35,582 nt of DNA from Thermoplasmata archaeon (GCA_035532555.1 DATKQS010000025.1:1-35582), one strand, 5' to 3'; positions 7,285 to 14,816 are shown, numbered from the stretch's first letter. Translations and numbers: made by a program. The notes: generated from the letters alone by a model not told the origin.

Positions 7285-8481
7285 GTGCCCCGAGAGCGAC
7301 TCGCCGTCCTGATCTTCGGTGCCGGCATCGCAGGCTGCTCCCTTGCCTACCATCTCGCGCGACGCAAGGTCGGGTCGATCGGCGTGTACGATCCCCGCAC
7401 GCCGGCCGCCGGGGCGACCGGGCGGGCCGGCGGTGTGGTGACCGAGCAGCTCTGGAACGAATGGGACGTCGAGGTGACACGCGAGGCACACGCGGAGTAC
7501 CGCGCGCTCGCCCGACGTCATCGGCCCGACGCGTACTCCGAAAACGGCTTCGTGCGCTGGACGAAGAATCCGGTCGCCGCGGCGGTGCTTCTCGAAGCGG
7601 TCGAGCGCCTGCGATCCTGGAAGGTCGACGTGGAGGCGGTCGGACCCGCCGAAATCTCGCGCTGGATGCCGTGGGGTCGATTCGAGGATGTGCGCGCGGC
7701 GATCTATAGCCGCCACGACGCGGTGGTCACCCCGAGCGCGATCGCCGAGCTGTACGTCGAAGGGGCCCGACAGCGGGGCGTCGAATTCCATCTGGGACGG
7801 GCCGGGGCCATTGCCCCGGGCCCGGACGGACGACCGGTACTGGAACTTGGCGAGGAACGTTGGGACGCCGAGTCCACGGTCGTCGCGGCCGGCGCTTGGT
7901 CGAAGCGCCTGTTCGCGGACCTCGGCCATCCGCTCCCGCTCGTGCCGTATCGTACGCAGGCCGCGACGCTTCGGCCACCGCAAGCGCCTCCCGACGTCTT
8001 TCCGACCGGCCACGATGTCGATACCGATGTCTACGCCCGGCCGGAGGGTCCCGGCCGCATCCTCGCGGGAGACGGCACCGAGCTCATCGAGGCGGATCCC
8101 GAGCGATTCGTCACGAGCGGAGACGATCGCTTCCGGACCCACCTTGCCGAGGTGTTCAGCGACCGGTTCCCGGGATGGGCGGACTCCGAGATGATCGCGG
8201 CGTGGGCGGGCGTATGCACGGCCACCCCGGATCGCCGACCCCTCGTCGGAGAGGTTCCCGGCGCGCCGGGACTGTACGCTATGACCGGGTTCAACGGGTT
8301 CGGCGTGATGCGCGCCGGTGGCGTGGCACGTCGCCTCGCCGACCGGATCGCCGATGGGCCCGGTTCGCGCGCCGACGAAGAGCTTCGTGTCGTGCGGCCC
8401 GATCGCTTCCACCTACCCCATCCACCCTTCGCTCCGCGTCCCGGGTTCACCTTGGAGGCCGGCGATTCTCCGCGGTTCTGA
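7285..8481 (+). CDS. FAD-dependent oxidoreductase, D-amino-acid-oxidase (DAO) family
   Basis: This 398-aa flavoprotein belongs to the DAO/GlpO/sarcosine-oxidase superfamily. The N-terminal FAD-binding Rossmann motif is LIFGAGIAGCSLAYHLA (GxGxxG). ATGRAGGVVTEQLW matches the region of DAO proteins that contacts the isoalloxazine ring. Near the C-terminus, TPDRRPLVGEVPGAPGLYAM followed by GFNGFGVMRAGGVA is the conserved second flavin-binding segment. The start is GTG at 7285, 24 nt after the xerA stop, so it is probably co-transcribed with xerA. There is no signal peptide, so it should be cytoplasmic. Substrate is unknown: glycine, sarcosine, proline, D-amino acids or hydroxy acids are all used in this family. 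Confidence 0.88.
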   Translation: MPRERLAVLIFGAGIAGCSLAYHLARRKVGSIGVYDPRTPAAGATGRAGGVVTEQLWNEWDVEVTREAHAEYRALARRHRPDAYSENGFVRWTKNPVAAAVLLEAVERLRSWKVDVEAVGPAEISRWMPWGRFEDVRAAIYSRHDAVVTPSAIAELYVEGARQRGVEFHLGRAGAIAPGPDGRPVLELGEERWDAESTVVAAGAWSKRLFADLGHPLPLVPYRTQAATLRPPQAPPDVFPTGHDVDTDVYARPEGPGRILAGDGTELIEADPERFVTSGDDRFRTHLAEVFSDRFPGWADSEMIAAWAGVCTATPDRRPLVGEVPGAPGLYAMTGFNGFGVMRAGGVARRLADRIADGPGSRADEELRVVRPDRFHLPHPPFAPRPGFTLEAGDSPRF

Positions 8482-8533
8482 CGGGTTCGCGGGCCGGCAT
8501 CGACGACGGGTCTCGCTCGAGGATGGGTGCATG

Positions 8534-9442
8534 TCAGAGCGCTTCGCGCACTCGGGCCAGCTTCTCTAGGAACTCCACGCCCTCCCCGGTCGTCATCGGC
8601 GTGCCGTCCTCTCGGGAGAGGGGAAGGCCGGCCGCCGCGCACGCGGCGGCGGGAGTCGATCCCTCGAGCAGGAGGCGGAGGGCCCGCTGTTCCCGTCGAC
8701 CGAGCCCGAGGGCTCCGATCTGGAACTCGTCAAACGCTTCGAACGCGACCGGACAGACGAGCCGGCCGATCTTCGCAAGCTCGGCCGCATACAGCCGGAT
8801 CTCCTCCTGCGCGTGCGGGTCCAGGCGGAGCGACAGGAAGTGGAATAGGTTGTACAGGTTGATCTTCCAGTACCATTGCGTGTAGAAGGCGACGGGAAGC
8901 AGCAGCCGAGCGGTCTCCCGTGCCACGCCCGCCTCCAGCGCGCGCTGGTACGACGCGTACGCGTCGCGGGAGACCCGATCGAGATCCCCACGGAACAAGG
9001 CCACCGCTTCTTCGGGCAAGGGATCGCCCCGGCCCTGGCGATTGCGGCTCGACTGATGGCGGACCTCCTCCGGAACGGGAATCTCATACTCCTCCTCGAG
9101 GACGGAGTACCGAGCGCTGATCTCGTTCAGCGACGCCGTGCGGTGGCGCACCCATTGACGTGCGACGAAAATCGGGAGGCGGACGAGGAACTTGAACTCG
9201 ACCATCTCGAACGGCGTCGTGTGGCGATGGCGCATCAGATATCGGATGAGCCCACGGTCGTCCCGAACGGTCTTCGTGCCCGGCCCGTAGGAGACCCGCG
9301 CGGCCTGAACAATCGCGTTGTCGTTCCCCATGTAGTCGACCAGGACCACGTAGCCGTGGAGCAGCACCGGGTGGCGAACCCCGATCTCCCGATCGGCGTC
9401 CGGGACGCTCGGGCGGCTCATGCGAGGGGGTTCGGTCGGCAC
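8534..9442 (-). CDS. thyX: Flavin-dependent thymidylate synthase ThyX
   Basis: This 302-aa enzyme makes dTMP from dUMP using methylene-tetrahydrofolate and reduced FAD. The ThyX signature RHRxxS is present as RHRTAS (99-104), followed by EISARYS. Other conserved parts are HTTPFEMVEFKFLVR, and the dUMP-binding region with RETARLLLPVAFYTQWYW and LYNLFHFLSLRLDPHAQ. The last 60 residues extend beyond the core of about 220-240 aa. I use GTG at 9442 because a TTTATC TATA-like box is centred about 28 nt upstream, which makes a leaderless start fit. The ATG at 9421 (MSRPSVPDA) is the alternative. Divergent from metG. Confidence 0.93.
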   Translation of the reverse strand: MPTEPPRMSRPSVPDADREIGVRHPVLLHGYVVLVDYMGNDNAIVQAARVSYGPGTKTVRDDRGLIRYLMRHRHTTPFEMVEFKFLVRLPIFVARQWVRHRTASLNEISARYSVLEEEYEIPVPEEVRHQSSRNRQGRGDPLPEEAVALFRGDLDRVSRDAYASYQRALEAGVARETARLLLPVAFYTQWYWKINLYNLFHFLSLRLDPHAQEEIRLYAAELAKIGRLVCPVAFEAFDEFQIGALGLGRREQRALRLLLEGSTPAAACAAAGLPLSREDGTPMTTGEGVEFLEKLARVREAL

Positions 9443-9467
9443 GATGACGCGGGACGGCGAGGGGTCC

Positions 9468-9473
9468 GATAAA
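9468..9473 (-). promoter_or_regulatory. TATA-like box of thyX
   Basis: TTTATC on the minus strand is centred about 28 nt before the GTG at 9442. The metG promoter must lie just to the right, where the GCTTAC patch near 9505-9512 is the best candidate on the plus strand. Confidence 0.5.
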
Positions 9474-9535
9474 GCCGCCGTCACTCCGCCGCCGTCGGCA
9501 GAAAGGCTTACGCTCCGCCTTCGTTCGCACGGCGT

Positions 9536-9541
9536 TGGAGG
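9536..9541 (+). promoter_or_regulatory. Shine-Dalgarno site deciding the metG start
   Basis: GGAGGG lies 5 nt before the ATG at 9547, the best ribosome-binding site in this part of the window. It supports 9547 over an in-frame upstream start at 9535. Confidence 0.55.
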
Positions 9542-9546
9542 GTGAG

Positions 9547-11775
9547 ATGCCCCGAGTGCTCGTCGCGGTGGCCTGGCCGTACGCGAACGGCCCGTTCCAC
9601 ATCGGCCATCTCGCCGGAGCGTACCTCCCCGGCGACACCTTCGCGAGGTATCACCGCCTTCGTGGAAACGAGGTCCTCTTCGTCTCGGGATCCGACATGC
9701 ACGGGACGCCCACGCTGGTGCGCGCGGAAGCGGAAGGGATCGGTCCGGAGGCGGTCGCGAACCGCTACCACGAGATTAACCGCTCCTCGTTCGAGCGGCT
9801 GGGGTTCACGTTCGACACGTACACGACCACGCACACCGCCAATCACGAACGCACCGTCGACGAGGTGTTCCTCCTCCTGCTGGAGCGGGGATACATCCAC
9901 CGTCGGACGGAGGAGAGCCCGTACTGCCCCAAGCACCAGCGGTTCCTGCCCGACCGTTACCTGGTCGGAACGTGCCCGAACTGCGGGTTCGAGGAGGCCC
10001 GGGGGGACGAGTGCGATCGGTGCGGGCGACCGATGGACGCGAAGACGCTCGGATCGCCCCGATGCTCGTTGTGCGGAACTCCCGCGGAGTTCCGGCCGAG
10101 CGAGCACTTCTACCTCGGACTCGACCAGCTCCAACCGAAGCTCGCCGAGTACCTCGATCGACAGACGCACTGGAGGCCCGGTACGCTGCGGGTGGCGCAG
10201 AACTTCCTCGACGAGGGACTCCATCCCACCCCGATCACCCGCGATCTCGAATGGGGCGTTCCGATCCCTCTCGACGGCTACGGCTCCAAGCGATTCTACG
10301 TTTGGTTCGAGGCGGTCATCGGGTACCTCTCGGCGTCCCGGGAATGGGCGATCCGAGCCGATCGGCCCGAGGCGTGGCACCGGTTCTGGGACTCCCGCGA
10401 GCCCGTGCGCCAGTACTACTTCGTGGGGAAGGACAACAAGTTCTTTCACACGATCATCTGGCCGGCGATCCTCATCGGGCTCGGCACGTACGTCCTACCG
10501 TACGACGTTCCGGCCAACGAGTGGCTGCTCATCGCCGGCAAGAAGATCTCGAAATCCCGGCCGGCAGAGCTCGAGGTGTTCATCCCGTCGCTGCTGTCGC
10601 ACTACGCGCCGGACGTCGTCCGGTTCTACGCGGCGCTGCTCGCACCCCAGAACCACGACACCGAGTTCGACTGGGACGAGTTTCATCGGGTCAGCGAAGA
10701 GATCCTCTCCAACCAGTACGGCAATCTCGTTCAGCGCGCCCTCGTCCTCCTTCGAGATCGATGCGACGGCAAGATCCCCGAGGGCCGTGCGAGCGTCGGG
10801 TCGCATTTGCGCTCCGTGCACGAACAGATCACCGAGCGCTACGAGCGGGTGCAACTGAAGGAGGCGCTCGACCTCGCGCTCGGAGAGGTACGCGAGGCGA
10901 ACCGCAGGTTCCACGAGGCCCGCCCCTGGGCGGCGTCGGGCGCGGCGCTCGCGCAAGCACTGAACGACGCCCTCGCGTCGATCCGCGCGATCGCGACGTG
11001 GCTATCGCCCGTGCTGCCGTTCTCTTCGGCGGAGGTCCACCGGATGCTCGGATTTTCCTCGGGGCCGGATCCGGGAGAGTGGGACCGGGCGCTCGAGCCA
11101 CTCATCACCGGGCAGCCTCTGGGAGAGATCCGCCCGTTGTTCCCCCGAGCGAAACGAACGGTTCGTCCCGCACCGACATCGGCGCCAACGAACGCAAGCG
11201 CCCCTCCCCTCGCGATCCGGGCGGGCACCATCCGTTCGGTCGCTCCCCATCCCGATGCGGACCGGCTCTACGTGCTCGGGGTCGACCTCGGTGAGGAAAC
11301 GCCGAGGACGATCGTCGCCGGGATGAGGGCCCACTACGCTCCCGAGGAGCTCGAGGGGCGACGCATCACGGTCCTTGCGAATCTGGCCCCCCGTACGATC
11401 CGCCGCATCACCAGCCAAGGGATGGTGCTCGCGGCCGAAGCGGGAGAGACCGTCGCGCTGCTGGCACCGCCGGAGGGCGTCCCGCCGGGTGCGATCATCG
11501 ACGGGACGGCTCCGGACGCGCCGGTCATCACGATCGAGGAGTTGGCGAAGACCCCGCTCGTCGTTGGCCGCGTCGAGGGCTCGGAGAACGAGGCCACGTC
11601 GCGGGTCGATATCGGAGGGCGTCGCATCGAGGTCGAGGGGGCCTGGCCCCAGGGCTCGATGGTGATCGTCCGGCTGGCAGCCCCCGGAGCCGATCGCGGG
11701 ACGGTGCTGTCCTTCCGCCCGGGGGGCCCGATCCGGCCGTCCGCGGATCTGCCCGCGGGGGCGTGGGTCCGATGA
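9547..11775 (+). CDS. metG: Methionyl-tRNA synthetase with fused tRNA-binding domain
   Basis: This class I synthetase (742 aa) charges tRNA-Met. HIGH is present as HIGH (18-21, in GPFHIGHLAG) and KMSKS as KISKS (333-337). The connective insert has the zinc-binding cysteines of the two-knuckle type (YCPKHQ, TCPNCGFEE, CDRCGRPMD, CSLCGTP). A helical anticodon-binding domain follows (about 390-540). Residues about 556-655 form an OB-fold tRNA-binding domain of the Trbp111/EMAP type (HPDADRLYVLGVDLG, RRITSQGMVLAAE), which in many archaea is a separate protein. About 85 further residues follow, starting PVITIEELAKTPLVVGRVEG, and are discussed as a finding. The stop overlaps the start of the PHP gene by 4 nt. 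Confidence 0.96.
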   Translation: MPRVLVAVAWPYANGPFHIGHLAGAYLPGDTFARYHRLRGNEVLFVSGSDMHGTPTLVRAEAEGIGPEAVANRYHEINRSSFERLGFTFDTYTTTHTANHERTVDEVFLLLLERGYIHRRTEESPYCPKHQRFLPDRYLVGTCPNCGFEEARGDECDRCGRPMDAKTLGSPRCSLCGTPAEFRPSEHFYLGLDQLQPKLAEYLDRQTHWRPGTLRVAQNFLDEGLHPTPITRDLEWGVPIPLDGYGSKRFYVWFEAVIGYLSASREWAIRADRPEAWHRFWDSREPVRQYYFVGKDNKFFHTIIWPAILIGLGTYVLPYDVPANEWLLIAGKKISKSRPAELEVFIPSLLSHYAPDVVRFYAALLAPQNHDTEFDWDEFHRVSEEILSNQYGNLVQRALVLLRDRCDGKIPEGRASVGSHLRSVHEQITERYERVQLKEALDLALGEVREANRRFHEARPWAASGAALAQALNDALASIRAIATWLSPVLPFSSAEVHRMLGFSSGPDPGEWDRALEPLITGQPLGEIRPLFPRAKRTVRPAPTSAPTNASAPPLAIRAGTIRSVAPHPDADRLYVLGVDLGEETPRTIVAGMRAHYAPEELEGRRITVLANLAPRTIRRITSQGMVLAAEAGETVALLAPPEGVPPGAIIDGTAPDAPVITIEELAKTPLVVGRVEGSENEATSRVDIGGRRIEVEGAWPQGSMVIVRLAAPGADRGTVLSFRPGGPIRPSADLPAGAWVR

Positions 11776-12452
11776 CTGGAACGCGCCGATTGGACCTGCA
11801 CGTCCACTCGCAGCACTCGCCGGATTCGAAGATGCGGCTCGAAACGATCGTTGGACAGCTGGGCCGGACCGGCCTGTCCGGGTTCGCGCTGACCGATCAC
11901 AATTCCGTGGCCGGTCACGACGAGCTGCGCGAGCTCCAGCGACGGAATCCGGGGTATCTCTTCGTGCCGGGGGTCGAGGTTTCGGCCCTCGAAGGCCACC
12001 TGCTCGCCTACGGGATTCCAACGGCCCCGCCGGCCCACCGCCCCGTGGCGGAGACGATCGATTGGGTCCTCGCGCACGGAGGCGAGCCGGTCCTCGCCCA
12101 CCCGTTTCGCCGCTCCCATGGGGTCGGGCGTCGGATCGCAGAGACGGCGGCCATCCGGGCGATGGAGGTACGCAACGGGCACAACTCCGAACTCGCTAAC
12201 GCCCGCGCGGAGTTCGTGGCCAGCCAGCGAGGCCTCGGACATATCGGTGGGAGCGACGCTCACACCCCGAACGACGTCGGGCGGGCGTCGACCCTGGTCG
12301 ACGAAACAGCGGACACGGTCGACGACTTGCTCGAGGACATTCGCCGCGATCGGACCGTGGCGGAGGGATCGTCCTTGACCCCCTGGGGTCAGGTCCGGGT
12401 CAGCGTGCGGAACTTCGGCCTCCGGGCGTCGCGCGGGTTCCGGAGAATATAG
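11772..12452 (+). CDS. PHP-domain metal-dependent phosphoesterase
   Basis: This 226-aa PHP-family protein has the four usual metal-ligand motifs: DLHVHSQHSPDS near the N-terminus (H10, H12), TDHNSVAGHDE, GVEVSALEGHLLAY, and the late LAHPFRR and GGSDAHTPNDVG. These ligands form the trinuclear metal site of PHP phosphatases and nucleases such as the YciV/RnaseAM and histidinol-phosphatase types. The ATG at 11772 is inside the metG stop (ATGA), so translation is coupled to MetRS. The substrate is unknown. Small stand-alone PHP proteins of this size often act on nucleoside 3',5'-bisphosphates or RNA 5' ends, but nothing here proves it. Confidence 0.87.
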   Translation: MTGTRRLDLHVHSQHSPDSKMRLETIVGQLGRTGLSGFALTDHNSVAGHDELRELQRRNPGYLFVPGVEVSALEGHLLAYGIPTAPPAHRPVAETIDWVLAHGGEPVLAHPFRRSHGVGRRIAETAAIRAMEVRNGHNSELANARAEFVASQRGLGHIGGSDAHTPNDVGRASTLVDETADTVDDLLEDIRRDRTVAEGSSLTPWGQVRVSVRNFGLRASRGFRRI

Positions 12453-12471
12453 ACGCCGCCGCACTTCAGCA

Positions 12472-12480
12472 CTTTAAGGT
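12472..12480 (+). promoter_or_regulatory. TATA-like box of tRNA-Cys
   Basis: ACTTTAAGG is centred about 27 nt before the first base of the mature tRNA. The same core, in the form CTTAAAGG, stands before tRNA-Val on the other strand, so both tRNA genes share a strong promoter type. Confidence 0.6.
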
Positions 12481-12502
12481 GGACGCTCCTGACCCCTGCC
12501 GC

Positions 12503-12575
12503 GCCAAGGTGGCAGAATGGTTAATGCGACGGACTGCAGATCCGTTTCCTGGGGGTTCGATTCCCTCCCTTGGCT
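12503..12575 (+). tRNA. tRNA-Cys (GCA anticodon)
   Basis: The 7-bp acceptor stem is GCCAAGG/CCTTGGC. A short D stem (GCA/TGC) encloses an A/G/T-rich loop, the anticodon stem ACGGA/TCCGT closes the loop CTGCAGA with anticodon GCA, and the T arm has the loop TTCGATT. The discriminator base is T and no CCA is encoded, so CCA must be added. No intron is seen. It lies about 50 nt after the PHP gene with its own promoter. Confidence 0.95.
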
Positions 12576-12690
12576 CGCCCCCTAACGGAGGCTCCGCTCG
12601 GAAGATGCGCCCATTCCGCGTCCCGACAGGGGCTCGGACGCGGATCCGCGTTCGAGGTCCATTCACGGGACGGACGGAGGCCTCTCCCGG

Positions 12691-12734
12691 CCCCCTCGGA
12701 CGCGGGTCGACCGCCGGTCGGCCCTCCGAGGGGG
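12691..12734. terminator. Large two-part stem-loop between tRNA-Cys and the DUF981 gene
   Basis: CCCCCTCGGA at 12691-12700 is the exact reverse complement of TCCGAGGGGG at 12725-12734. Inside the 24-nt loop, CGACCG (12708-12713) and CGGTCG (12715-12720) form a second perfect 6-bp stem around one base. The rest of 12576-12771 holds no gene. The site lies about 40 nt past the end of the converging DUF981 gene and downstream of tRNA-Cys, so a 3'-end structure shared by both is the simplest reading. Confidence 0.5.
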
Positions 12735-12771
12735 TGCCGTCGCTCCTGCGCGCGTGGCGTGCCTCTACCCT

Positions 12772-13437
12772 CTACGGGGGCGAGTGAAGGTGGGTGATGA
12801 TCGAGTTCGCGAGCGTCCCTTCTACAGCGATTGCGCTGAGCAAGATGACGACCACGAAGAAGAACACGATCGCGGCCTCGAGGTACGACACCGGGTACAT
12901 CGGCCGGCCCAGCCGGTTCTTGGGAGGCTCGACCAGAGTCTCGCCGCTCGCGTGTAGCCACCGATCGGCGATGATCGCGACCGGGAAGGCGAGGATCGCG
13001 GTCACTCCGAACCCGATGTACATGAGGAACATGGCCCAGGGGGTCGATGTGAGGCCGAGTTGGTAGGCCCTCCACCCGTAGGCGATCACGGTGAACCCTG
13101 AGACCAGGCTGAGCACTCCGACGTACTGTAGGCGGAAGTGCAGAACCACCGAGATTCCGAACCCGAGGATGATGATCCCGAAGAGGGTGTAAATATCGTA
13201 GAACAGGATGTTGTACGCGCCCGGTAGGGGCCAGGTCATCATCCCCCAGAATCCCATCACGAGTACGACCACTCCCATGGCGATCAGCGGGATCGCGGTC
13301 TCGTGGAGGGCCACCCCGAGTCCCGCAGGGCCGCGGCGACGATAGGCCAGCGATTCGGCCACCACGATGTAGGCGACCGAAACCGCCACCAAGATCAGCG
13401 TGATCATCACAAACGTCAGCTCGTCGATAAACACCAT
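12772..13437 (-). CDS. DUF981 family multi-pass membrane protein
   Basis: This 221-aa integral membrane protein has about six hydrophobic segments (roughly residues 8-29, 45-68, 80-101, 105-125, 133-158 and 190-215). The opening MVFIDELTF and the central MTWPLPGAYNILFYDIYTLF match what I remember of DUF981, an archaeal membrane family of unknown function often found in acidophiles. Charged loops are short, and no cofactor-binding motif such as paired haem histidines is evident. The ATG at 13437 has a GGGGTGA ribosome-binding site 6 nt upstream. A TATA-like AAATAC lies about 110 nt upstream and not at the leaderless distance, leaving room for a leader region with a 17-codon ORF. Confidence 0.8.
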   Translation of the reverse strand: MVFIDELTFVMITLILVAVSVAYIVVAESLAYRRRGPAGLGVALHETAIPLIAMGVVVLVMGFWGMMTWPLPGAYNILFYDIYTLFGIIILGFGISVVLHFRLQYVGVLSLVSGFTVIAYGWRAYQLGLTSTPWAMFLMYIGFGVTAILAFPVAIIADRWLHASGETLVEPPKNRLGRPMYPVSYLEAAIVFFFVVVILLSAIAVEGTLANSIITHLHSPP

Positions 13438-13449
13438 CTTCGTTCACCC

Positions 13450-13503
13450 CTAGCGCGGTTCGAGCAGGTGCCCCACGACCCGATCAGTTCGACCTCGGTT
13501 CAT
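13450..13503 (-). CDS. Possible 17-residue leader ORF before the DUF981 gene
   Basis: ATG at 13503 opens a 17-codon frame, MNRGRTDRVVGHLLEPR, ending at TAG (13450-13452). It starts about 20 nt after the predicted transcription start (TATA-like box centred near 13549) and has a GGGAG patch about 10 nt upstream. The DUF981 ribosome-binding site abuts its stop codon. This layout would allow coupling or leader-peptide control. The peptide shows no obvious run of regulatory codons apart from several Arg. A short frame can also arise by chance. Confidence 0.3.
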   Translation of the reverse strand: MNRGRTDRVVGHLLEPR

Positions 13504-13546
13504 GGTTCCGCTCCCTGCCGCGACTACGACCCCGATTCGTTGGGGG

Positions 13547-13552
13547 GTATTT
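13547..13552 (-). promoter_or_regulatory. TATA-like box upstream of the DUF981 gene
   Basis: AAATAC on the minus strand is an isolated AT-rich hexamer. It predicts a transcription start near 13523 and therefore a leader of about 85 nt, unlike the leaderless neighbours. Confidence 0.4.
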
Positions 13553-13747
13553 CCACGGTCCGTTCGCTGGACTTGACGGACCGACACGCGACCGCCGATC
13601 GTAGAGGAGGGGATCGCAGGCTCGGCGGCCCCGCGCGGGGCGATCCACGAGCGTTCCGCTCCCCTGGGAGCGAGGATCGGCTCCGGGTCAAGCCGGTTTG
13701 ACGGGGGGACTATCTGCGGGGCCCGGGATGGCGAGAGAGGCCCGCCC

Positions 13748-14800
13748 ATGCGAGCGTTCGTGATGCGGAAGATCGGAGAAGTGGCGGTCATGGACAAGCC
13801 GATCCCGGAGCCGGGACCGAACGATGCCGTGATCCGAACGACCGCGGCGATGATCTGCACGTCGGACACGCACACCGTGCGAGGGGCGATCGGCGAGCGC
13901 TCGAACCTCACGTTGGGTCACGAGTCGGTCGGAGTGATCCATCGGCTCGGGTCGGCGGTCCAGGGACACGGGGTCGGTGACCGCGTCGCGGTGAACGCGA
14001 TCACGCCATGCTTCCGGTGCGACAACTGCCTGCGCGGTTTTCCATCGCAATGCACCGAGATCCTCGGTGGATGGAAGTTCGCGAACACCGTAGATGGAGG
14101 CTTGGCAGAGTACTTCCGGGTGAACGACGCGGAGGCCAATCTCGCCCCGATCCCCGCGGGGCTTCCCGACGACAAGGCGGTCTACGCGTGCGACATGATG
14201 TCCACGGGGTTCATGGCTGCCGAACATGCGGCGATCCCTATCGGCGGGGACGTCGCCGTCTTCGGTGCGGGCCCGGTCGGTCTCATGGCCATCGCAGGGG
14301 CGCGCATGCTCGGCGCGGGCTCGATCATCGCGGTCGAGACAGTGCCGAAGCGCCAGGAGCTCGCCCGGCACTTCGGGGCGGACGCGATAGTCGATTTTCG
14401 CACGGTCGACACGGTGATGGAGGTCCGTCGCCTGACGCACGGTACCGGCGTCGACTCTGCGATCGAAGCGTTCGGGTCGTCCGCCACGTTCGCGAACTGC
14501 GTTCGCGTCACGCGGCCGGGCGGCACGATCTCGAACGTCGGATACCACGGAGAGGGAGAGTTCGTCGGAATCCCCCGCCTCGATTGGGGGGTCGGGATGA
14601 GCGACCAGACGATCCGTACCGGTCTGTGCCCGGGCGGGCGGGAGCGGATGGGCCGGTTGCTGCGCCTACTCGAGCGCGGAAGGATCGATCCCACGCCCCT
14701 GACGACCCACCGGTTCCGGTCCGATGAGATCGAACGGGCGTTCGGGATGATGGCATCCAAATCCGACGGGATCATCAAGCCGCTCATCGAATTCAAGTGA
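13748..14800 (+). CDS. Zinc-dependent secondary alcohol dehydrogenase (TbADH/CbADH-like)
   Basis: This 350-aa medium-chain dehydrogenase aligns along its length with my recollection of Thermoanaerobacter brockii secondary ADH. Shared features are CTSDTHT with catalytic zinc ligand C37, LGHESVG with H58, the third ligand D149 in ACDMMSTGF, then GWKFANT, FRVNDAEANLA, GLCPGGRERM and IKPLIEF at the end. These enzymes interconvert secondary alcohols and ketones. Unlike the T. brockii enzyme it keeps a four-cysteine structural zinc site (C88, C91, C94, C102). At the end of the second Rossmann strand it has E197 (AVETVPKR) where T. brockii has the Gly-Ser-Arg used for NADP, so NAD is the likelier cofactor. 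It stands alone. Confidence 0.92.
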   Translation: MRAFVMRKIGEVAVMDKPIPEPGPNDAVIRTTAAMICTSDTHTVRGAIGERSNLTLGHESVGVIHRLGSAVQGHGVGDRVAVNAITPCFRCDNCLRGFPSQCTEILGGWKFANTVDGGLAEYFRVNDAEANLAPIPAGLPDDKAVYACDMMSTGFMAAEHAAIPIGGDVAVFGAGPVGLMAIAGARMLGAGSIIAVETVPKRQELARHFGADAIVDFRTVDTVMEVRRLTHGTGVDSAIEAFGSSATFANCVRVTRPGGTISNVGYHGEGEFVGIPRLDWGVGMSDQTIRTGLCPGGRERMGRLLRLLERGRIDPTPLTTHRFRSDEIERAFGMMASKSDGIIKPLIEFK

Positions 14801-14801
14801 G

Positions 14802-14816
14802 GCCCACGCCGTGGGC
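14802..14816. terminator. GC stem-loop directly after the alcohol dehydrogenase stop
   Basis: GCCCACG (14802-14808) and CGTGGGC (14810-14816) form a perfect 7-bp stem, with 14809 as the only unpaired base (5 bp with a sterically normal loop). It starts 2 nt after the stop codon. A 3'-end role is inference from position. Confidence 0.4.

Larger units (their letters stand above)
13438..13747. other. Intergenic region between divergent DUF981 and dehydrogenase genes
   Basis: This 310-bp gap has no conserved-looking gene. Reading left, it holds the DUF981 ribosome-binding site, a small ORF (13450-13503) and a TATA-like box at 13547-13552. The middle has a 12-bp GC palindrome (13629-13640), which is weak evidence in such GC-rich DNA. 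On the right, ACTATCT near 13708 is the best candidate promoter for the alcohol dehydrogenase gene. Confidence 0.5.

Noticed and set aside
6970-8412. A 480-codon minus-strand frame antisense to the flavoprotein gene
   Set aside because: The opposite strand encodes an unmistakable FAD-dependent oxidoreductase. The antisense frame has no promoter, ribosome-binding site or domain and is expected from codon bias.
12521-13447. A 308-codon minus-strand frame over the DUF981 gene and part of tRNA-Cys
   Set aside because: It is another frame of a clear membrane-protein gene and would run antisense through a tRNA. Composition is Arg/Gly/Pro-rich.
13629-13640. Palindrome CCCCGCGCGGGG as an operator
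   Set aside because: Pure G/C palindromes of this length are expected by chance in DNA this GC-rich, and it is far from either start codon.
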